From assembly GCA_030447905.1 (NCBI GenBank), contig JAUJNZ010000001.1, positions 185,778 to 249,777 on the forward strand: a stretch of DNA of 64,000 nt, given 5' to 3'. Made by a program: the position numbers and the translations under genes. The DNA is from Thermoleophilaceae bacterium. Its GTDB lineage: Bacteria > Actinomycetota > Thermoleophilia > Solirubrobacterales > Thermoleophilaceae. Under the pieces are notes generated by a model. It did not search any database and was not told the origin of the DNA. It was given only the letters and a program-made list of their open reading frames with translations. This document shows positions 59,790 through 64,000 of the stretch, piece by piece. Numbering within the stretch: the first letter of the stretch is position 1; every line of letters starts with the position of its first letter.

Positions 59790-59795
59790 ATTCTG
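59790..59795 (-). promoter_or_regulatory. -10 box for leaderless ruvC operon
   Basis: Minus strand CAGAAT, 7 bases to ATG 59782. No LexA-type box was recognised nearby. Confidence 0.35.
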
Positions 59796-59871
59796 CGCGC
59801 GGGGGCGGACGCCTCCCTGCCGACGCCGTCTTCGGTGGACCATCCGTGGCGGATAAGGTCGGACCGAGTCG

Positions 59872-60060
59872 ATGAGCAAGTCCTCCACCTCTGTCAAGGC
59901 GAAGAAGCGCTGCTGCAAGGACCGGCCCCGGTGCAAGCGCTGTCCCGTCGTGCTCAAGCGCCTGGCCCGACAGGGTCTCGCCGAGCGGGTCGAGGGGCGC
60001 CGCTACGCGCTGTCTCCAAAGTTGAAGAAGAAGCACGTGAAGAAGGCTCGGGCGCGGTAA
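59872..60060 (+). CDS. Small Cys-rich basic protein
   Basis: 62 residues, about one third Lys or Arg. The motif CCKDRPRCKRCPVVLKRL holds four Cys that could bind one zinc, followed by a GRRYALSP turn and a Lys-rich tail. I recall similar short KxxCPVVxKRL proteins across actinobacteria, all of unknown function. Its charge suggests RNA or ribosome binding. ATG 59872; divergent from ruvC. Confidence 0.7.
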   Translation: MSKSSTSVKAKKRCCKDRPRCKRCPVVLKRLARQGLAERVEGRRYALSPKLKKKHVKKARAR

Positions 60061-60111
60061 CGGGATGCAGGCTAAGGTCCGGCCGGGCGTGACCGGCGAG
60101 CACTCGAGAAG

Positions 60112-62460
60112 CTGAGCCTCACCTCACCTCGGGGCGGGTCGAGCCGCCGCGCCCGGCTTGGCGGCACCGGCGTCGTCGCGCTCTTCTCGGCCGCGCTCTT
60201 TTTGAGCGCGGCGCTCATGTTCAGCGTCCAGCCGATGTTCGCTCGGTTCGTGCTGCCGTTGTTCGGCGGGACTCCGGCGGTCTGGAGCACCTCGCTGGTC
60301 TTCTTTCAGACCGCGCTCCTCGCCGGCTACCTGTACGCGCACGAGACGACGCGGCGCCTCGGCGTGCGCCGCCAGGCCGCCCTCCATCTCGGGGTGGTCC
60401 TGCTCGCCCTGCTCGTCCTGCCGCTGGCGGTCCCCGAAGGTTGGGCGCCCACGGGCGGAGAGAGCCCGGTGCCCCTTCTGCTCGGCCTGCTGGCGGTGGC
60501 CGTCGGCCTGCCGTTCTTCGTGGTCTCCACGACCGCGCCGCTGCTTCAGCGCTGGCTGGCCGGGACCGACCATCCGGCGGCCCGGGACCCCTACTTCCTC
60601 TACCGTGCGAGCAACCTCGGCAGCGTCCTCGGCCTGCTCGCCTACCCGCTCGCGGTCGAACCGACGCTGGGGCTCGCCGAGCAGGGTGCCGCGTGGGCGG
60701 TGGGCTACGCCCTGCTCGCCGCGCTCGTGGCCGCGTGCGCGGCGGTGGTGTGGCGGTCCGGGCGCCAGGTCGCCACATCGCCGCCGCCGGCGCCGGCGCC
60801 GGGCGCGGCTGGGCTGCCGCCCGACCCGGCTTCGCCGGCGGCGGCGGAGCGCCCGGTCACCGCCAAGCGGCGCCTGCGCTGGATAGGGCTCGCCTTTGTG
60901 CCCTCGAGCCTCATGCTCGGCGTGACGAGCTACATGACCGTCGACCTCGCGCCTGTGCCGCTCCTGTGGTCGGTGCCGCTGTCGCTGTACCTCGTCTCGT
61001 TCATCGTCGCCTTCGCCCCGGGGGCTCGCAACGAGCGGCGCCATCGCCGACTTGTCCTCGCCTTGCCCGTCGCCGCTCTGCTCCTGTCCCTGCTGATCCT
61101 CCTCGAGGCGCGCGAGCCGCTGTGGGTGGTCATCCCCGTGCACCTGACCGGCTTCCTCGTGGCCGCACTCGTCTGCCACGGGGAGCTCGCGCGCGACCGC
61201 CCGGCGGCGCGGTCGCTGACCGAGTTCTACATCTGGATCGCCGTCGGCGGTGCGCTTGGCGGCGTCTTCAACGCGCTGCTCGCGCACGTGCTGTTCGACT
61301 CCCTGACCGAGTACCCGCTCGTCGTCGCGCTCGCGTGCCTGTGCCTCCCGCGGAGGCCGGGGCGCTTCCCCGCGGGTCCGCAGACCCGGTGGCTCGACTT
61401 CGCCGCGCCGGCGCTGCTCGGCGCCGTGGTGGCGACGATCCTCGCCCTCGCCGGTCGCGCGGGGCCCGAGCTCGAGCTCGCCGGGCGGGGGTTCGCCCTG
61501 AGCGTGGCCGCGGGCGTGGCGCTCAACTTCGCGCGCCGGCCGCTGCGCTTCGCGCTGTCGGTGGGGGCGATCCTGGTCGCCGGGGCCCTGCTGGCCCCGG
61601 GCGATCGGGTCCTCTACCAGGAGCGCAGCTTCTTCGGGGTCAACCGGGTCGAGGCCGAGCCGGGGCGGTTTCACCGCCTCGTCAACGGGACGACCACCCA
61701 CGGGGGCCAGTACCTCTCCCCCGGCCGCGCGCTCCGACCGACCACCTACTACCACCAAAGCGGGCCGATAGGGCAGTTCATGGCCACCCGCCCGCGGGCC
61801 GGGAGGACCGATCGAGTGGCGGTCCTGGGCCTGGGGGGCGGAGGCATGGCCTGCCACGCGCGCGCGGGCGAGCGTTGGACCTTCTACGAGATCGACCCCA
61901 CGGTCGAGCGCGTGGCGCGCGACCCGAGCCTGTTCACCTACATGCGGGACTGCCCGGGGCACCGCGAGGTCTTCCTCGGGGACGCTCGCCTGTCGCTCGC
62001 CGGGGCCCGTGACCGCTCCTACGGCCTCATCGTGGGCGACGTCTTCAGCTCGGACGCGATCCCGACGCACCTGCTGACCCGCGAGGCCGTGCGGCTCTAC
62101 CGCTCGAAGCTGACGGCCGACGGCGTGCTCGCCCTGCACATCTCGAACCGCTACCTCGAGCTCGGGCCGGTGGCCGCCGAGCTCGCGCGCGACGCCGGGC
62201 TCACCTGCCTCTCCCAGGACGAGCCGGAGGCGGCGGCACGCCTAGTGCCCGGCAAGGCCGCCGCTCACTGGGTGCTGATGGCGGCGACGCCGGGGCTCGT
62301 CGGGTCGGTGGGCTCCGACCCTCGCTGGCGGCCGTGCCGCTCCGAGCCCGGCGCCGAGGTCTGGACCGACGACTTCTCGAACCTCGTCGAGGCGCTCGAC
62401 CTGCGGATCCTCCCGGCGGGCCGCGGCGATGAAGCGGAGCGCGCGAGCTCGGGTCGGTAG
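60112..62460 (+). CDS. Large membrane-anchored spermidine-synthase-like fusion, start uncertain
   Basis: About 780 residues: some 12-14 hydrophobic segments in the first 490 residues, then a class I SAM-fold/spermidine-synthase domain (VAVLGLGGGGMACHA, YEIDPTVERVARD, FLGDARLSL, DVFSSDAIPTHLLTREA). The first helix begins about GVVALFSAALFLSAALMF, but the first TTG in frame (60202) would cut it. CTG 60112 restores it and overlaps, as CTGA, the stop of an 8-codon frame from GTG 60090. A single missing base there would also join that GTG to the gene. Substrate unknown. No downstream coupling is visible. Confidence 0.8.
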   Translation: MSLTSPRGGSSRRARLGGTGVVALFSAALFLSAALMFSVQPMFARFVLPLFGGTPAVWSTSLVFFQTALLAGYLYAHETTRRLGVRRQAALHLGVVLLALLVLPLAVPEGWAPTGGESPVPLLLGLLAVAVGLPFFVVSTTAPLLQRWLAGTDHPAARDPYFLYRASNLGSVLGLLAYPLAVEPTLGLAEQGAAWAVGYALLAALVAACAAVVWRSGRQVATSPPPAPAPGAAGLPPDPASPAAAERPVTAKRRLRWIGLAFVPSSLMLGVTSYMTVDLAPVPLLWSVPLSLYLVSFIVAFAPGARNERRHRRLVLALPVAALLLSLLILLEAREPLWVVIPVHLTGFLVAALVCHGELARDRPAARSLTEFYIWIAVGGALGGVFNALLAHVLFDSLTEYPLVVALACLCLPRRPGRFPAGPQTRWLDFAAPALLGAVVATILALAGRAGPELELAGRGFALSVAAGVALNFARRPLRFALSVGAILVAGALLAPGDRVLYQERSFFGVNRVEAEPGRFHRLVNGTTTHGGQYLSPGRALRPTTYYHQSGPIGQFMATRPRAGRTDRVAVLGLGGGGMACHARAGERWTFYEIDPTVERVARDPSLFTYMRDCPGHREVFLGDARLSLAGARDRSYGLIVGDVFSSDAIPTHLLTREAVRLYRSKLTADGVLALHISNRYLELGPVAAELARDAGLTCLSQDEPEAAARLVPGKAAAHWVLMAATPGLVGSVGSDPRWRPCRSEPGAEVWTDDFSNLVEALDLRILPAGRGDEAERASSGR

Positions 62461-62477
62461 GGTCCCGGCCGCTGCCC

Positions 62478-63428
62478 ATGCGCGCGATCGCTCTCAGAGA
62501 CTTCGGCGGCAACGACCGCCTCGAGCTGACCGATGTCGAGGATCCGAAGGTAGGGCCCGACTTCGTGCTCATCCGCGTGCGCGGCGCCGGCCTCAATCCG
62601 GTCGACTGGAAGGTGCGAGAGGGGAAGCACGAGGGAAGGTTCCCGCATGTCTTCCCGGTGGTGCTCGGCTGGGACGCGGCAGGGGTCGTGGAGGAGGTCG
62701 GCCCCGCGGTCACTCGGTTCGCCTCCGGCGACGAGGTCTTCGCCTACTGCCGCAAGCACTTCGTCGGGGAGGGGACCTACGCCGAGTACGTGAGCGTGCC
62801 CGAGGACTTCGTGGCCCGCAAGCCCGAGACGATCGACTTCGTCCACGCGGGCGCCGTGCCGCTCGCGGGTCTGACCGCGTTCCAGGCGCTCGTCGAGGCG
62901 ACGGCGGTGCGAAGCGGCGAGACCGTGCTGGTGCACGGCGCGGCCGGAGGCGTGGGGGGCTTCGCCGTCCAGATCGCCCGTGCGCGGGGAGCGCAGGTGA
63001 TCGGCACGGCCACCTCGCCCAAGCACGAGTACTTGAAGGAGCTCGGGACGAGCGAGGAGATCGACTACAGCGAGGTCGACTTCGTCGAGGCCGTGCGCGA
63101 ATCGCGGCCGGGCGGCGTCGACGTCGTCTTCGATCTGTTCGGCGGCGAGACGCTGTGGCGAAGCGTCGAAGTCGTGGCCGACGGGGGCCGGATCGTGTCG
63201 CTCGCGGATCCGCTGACCGACGACCACTACGGCCAGCGCGGGATCCGGCCCGCGTACGTGTTCGTGCGGCCGAGCGGAAGTCAGCTCGCCGAGCTCGCGC
63301 GGTTGGTAGACGGGGGCGAGCTGCGGGTCGAGCTCGAGGAGAGCTACCCGCTCGCCGAGGCGGCCGAGGCGCTCGAGCGGCTCGAGGGCGGGCGGGTGCG
63401 GGGCAAGCTGGCGCTCGAGGTGCCATAG
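62478..63428 (+). CDS. NADP-dependent quinone oxidoreductase-like MDR protein
   Basis: Zinc-free medium-chain dehydrogenase/reductase of the zeta-crystallin group, 316 residues. MRAIALRDFGGNDRLEL start, GAGLNPVDWKVREG, PVVLGWDAAGVVEEVG, the cofactor motif VLVHGAAGGVGGFAVQIA and a final GKLALEVP. The catalytic-zinc Cys/His residues of alcohol dehydrogenases are absent. Likely reduces quinones or enones with NADPH. TAGGGT stands 14 bases before ATG. It is convergent with crcB. Confidence 0.93.
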   Translation: MRAIALRDFGGNDRLELTDVEDPKVGPDFVLIRVRGAGLNPVDWKVREGKHEGRFPHVFPVVLGWDAAGVVEEVGPAVTRFASGDEVFAYCRKHFVGEGTYAEYVSVPEDFVARKPETIDFVHAGAVPLAGLTAFQALVEATAVRSGETVLVHGAAGGVGGFAVQIARARGAQVIGTATSPKHEYLKELGTSEEIDYSEVDFVEAVRESRPGGVDVVFDLFGGETLWRSVEVVADGGRIVSLADPLTDDHYGQRGIRPAYVFVRPSGSQLAELARLVDGGELRVELEESYPLAEAAEALERLEGGRVRGKLALEVP

Positions 63429-63451
63429 GGTCCCCCTGGCGAGAACCTCCT

Positions 63452-63808
63452 CTACACCATCGCCCTCCCCGTGTAGTAGCCGAGCGCCGCCGCGCCGATG
63501 CCCAGGCCGACCGACGCGATGAGGTAGAGCATGGCCCTCCCGCCTTCCCCGGCCTCGAGTTGACTGAGAACGTCGACCGAGAACGTCGAGAAGGTCGTGA
63601 AGCCGCCCAGGACCCCGCCCGCGATGGCCGATCTGACCCCGGGCGCCAGCCCGCCCCCGAGGCTCGCCACCAGCCCGAGCAGCAACGACCCGGCGACGTT
63701 GATGACCACCCTCACCGAGGGGAGCACCTCGGACGAGACGGTCGTTCCGAGGGCGAGCGCCCCAGCACGCCTAGCACTCCTCCCGACCGCGACGAGCAGG
63801 ACGGCCAC
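63452..63808 (-). CDS. crcB: Fluoride exporter CrcB/Fluc, N-terminal frame disturbed
   Basis: Small dimeric fluoride channel, 118 residues as read. Conserved core: VVINVAGSLLLGL (pore Asn), GGVLGGFTTFSTFSVDV (Phe-box) and a last helix. Near the N-terminus the frame gives VGRSARRAGALALG, whereas a neighbouring frame of the same bases gives VGGVLGVLGR, the expected GGxxGxxxR motif. One extra base near 63780 and one missing base near 63755 would restore it, so two compensating indels (real or assembly) are inferred. Convergent with the MDR gene. Confidence 0.85.
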   Translation of the reverse strand: MAVLLVAVGRSARRAGALALGTTVSSEVLPSVRVVINVAGSLLLGLVASLGGGLAPGVRSAIAGGVLGGFTTFSTFSVDVLSQLEAGEGGRAMLYLIASVGLGIGAAALGYYTGRAMV

Positions 63809-63860
63809 GGCGCGGCATGAGGGCCCTCGGCACAGACAGGAACCTCAACGGCGGCCGCCA

Positions 63861-64000
63861 TCACTGCTCCGAGGGCGGCCGCCGGCGCTCTGCCTTGCGC
63901 GCGCCCGTCCGTCGCTTGGCCTGAAGCCTCCGTTCCCGCTGGCCGCGGCTCGGCCGCGTCGCGCGGCGTGTCGGGGCCACGTGCAGCGCGCCGGCCAGCC
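63861..64000 (-). CDS. arfB: Alternative ribosome-rescue factor ArfB (YaeJ-like), C-terminal fragment
   Basis: The window edge cuts this gene. The final 46 residues, ending at TGA 63863-63861, read ALHVAPTRRATRPSRGQRERRLQAKR in part, then RRPPSEQ. The TRPTRxxxERRLxxKR pattern is the basic C-terminal tail by which ArfB senses an empty mRNA channel. The GGQ hydrolase domain lies outside the window. crcB starts 52 bases downstream on the same strand. Confidence 0.8.
   Translation of the reverse strand, partial: LAGALHVAPTRRATRPSRGQRERRLQAKRRTGARKAERRRPPSEQ

Noticed and set aside
63809-63880. Possible fluoride (crcB-motif) riboswitch before crcB
   Set aside because: GATGGCGGCCGCC on the minus strand resembles part of the motif, but the upstream pairing bases and the 3' conserved block are poor, the space is short, and it overlaps the end of arfB.
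1-64000. CRISPR arrays, insertion sequences, prophage or replication origin
   Set aside because: No regularly spaced repeats, transposase or integrase motifs, DnaA-box clusters or terminal inverted repeats were found on reading both strands.

Overview
The window is high-GC bacterial chromosome, almost wholly coding. Gene content and order point to a deep-branching actinobacterium, probably class Thermoleophilia (inference). Evidence: an actinobacterial-type integration host factor (mihF) beside gmk-rpoZ-coaBC, a DUF3052 protein, a SARP/BTAD regulator, a CysO-like sulfur carrier, an Ap4A-phosphorylase-type HIT protein, and TAnnnT -10 boxes placed to give leaderless mRNAs. Many genes overlap by exactly four bases (ATGA, GTGA, and also TTGA, CTGA and ATAG).

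Layout. 1-5.4 kb: tail of a ZIP metal transporter, rnj, the lysine/peptidoglycan genes dapA and dapB, a DUF3052 gene and an M16 protease. 5.4-17.6 kb (minus): one long RNA/translation block read dtd, rimP, nusA, ylxR, infB, DUF503, rbfA, nrnA, truB, ribF, rpsO, peroxiredoxin, DsbA-like, pnp, M16 protease, dapB. 17.7-30.5 kb (minus): a pyrimidine operon pyrR-pyrB-pyrC-carA-carB-pyrK-pyrD, headed by a PyrR-binding hairpin and followed by mihF-gmk-rpoZ-coaBC-TPR. 30.5-35.4 kb: RNase Z, a phosphodiesterase, tRNA-Arg(CCG), then a poorly coding stretch with decayed genes (SDR and AlkA remnants) and small proteins.

35.5-37.3 kb is the most interesting part. A SAM-I riboswitch controls a threonine-synthase-like PLP enzyme followed by a CysO-type sulfur carrier. 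I propose a SAM-repressed homocysteine synthase that uses a protein thiocarboxylate and O-phosphohomoserine.

37.3-47.7 kb: a glycosyltransferase, CorA, a membrane/spermidine-synthase fusion, a HIT protein with phosphomannomutase, a PAS-SARP regulator, and a phospholipid cluster (PmtA-like methyltransferase, Psd, PssA, diacylglycerol-kinase-like). 47.7-59.8 kb (minus): ruvC-ruvA-ruvB, a zinc-ribbon/PAS protein, a SecD-SecF fusion, a small membrane protein, recJ and relA/spoT; on plus, a CADD-like heme-oxygenase-fold enzyme. 59.9-64 kb: a small Cys-rich basic protein, a second membrane/spermidine-synthase fusion, a quinone-oxidoreductase-like MDR protein, CrcB and the end of ArfB.

Several genes carry single-base frameshifts, some in compensating pairs (ZIP, crcB) and some not (alkA, a small membrane gene). 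These may be assembly errors or real decay; raw reads would decide.
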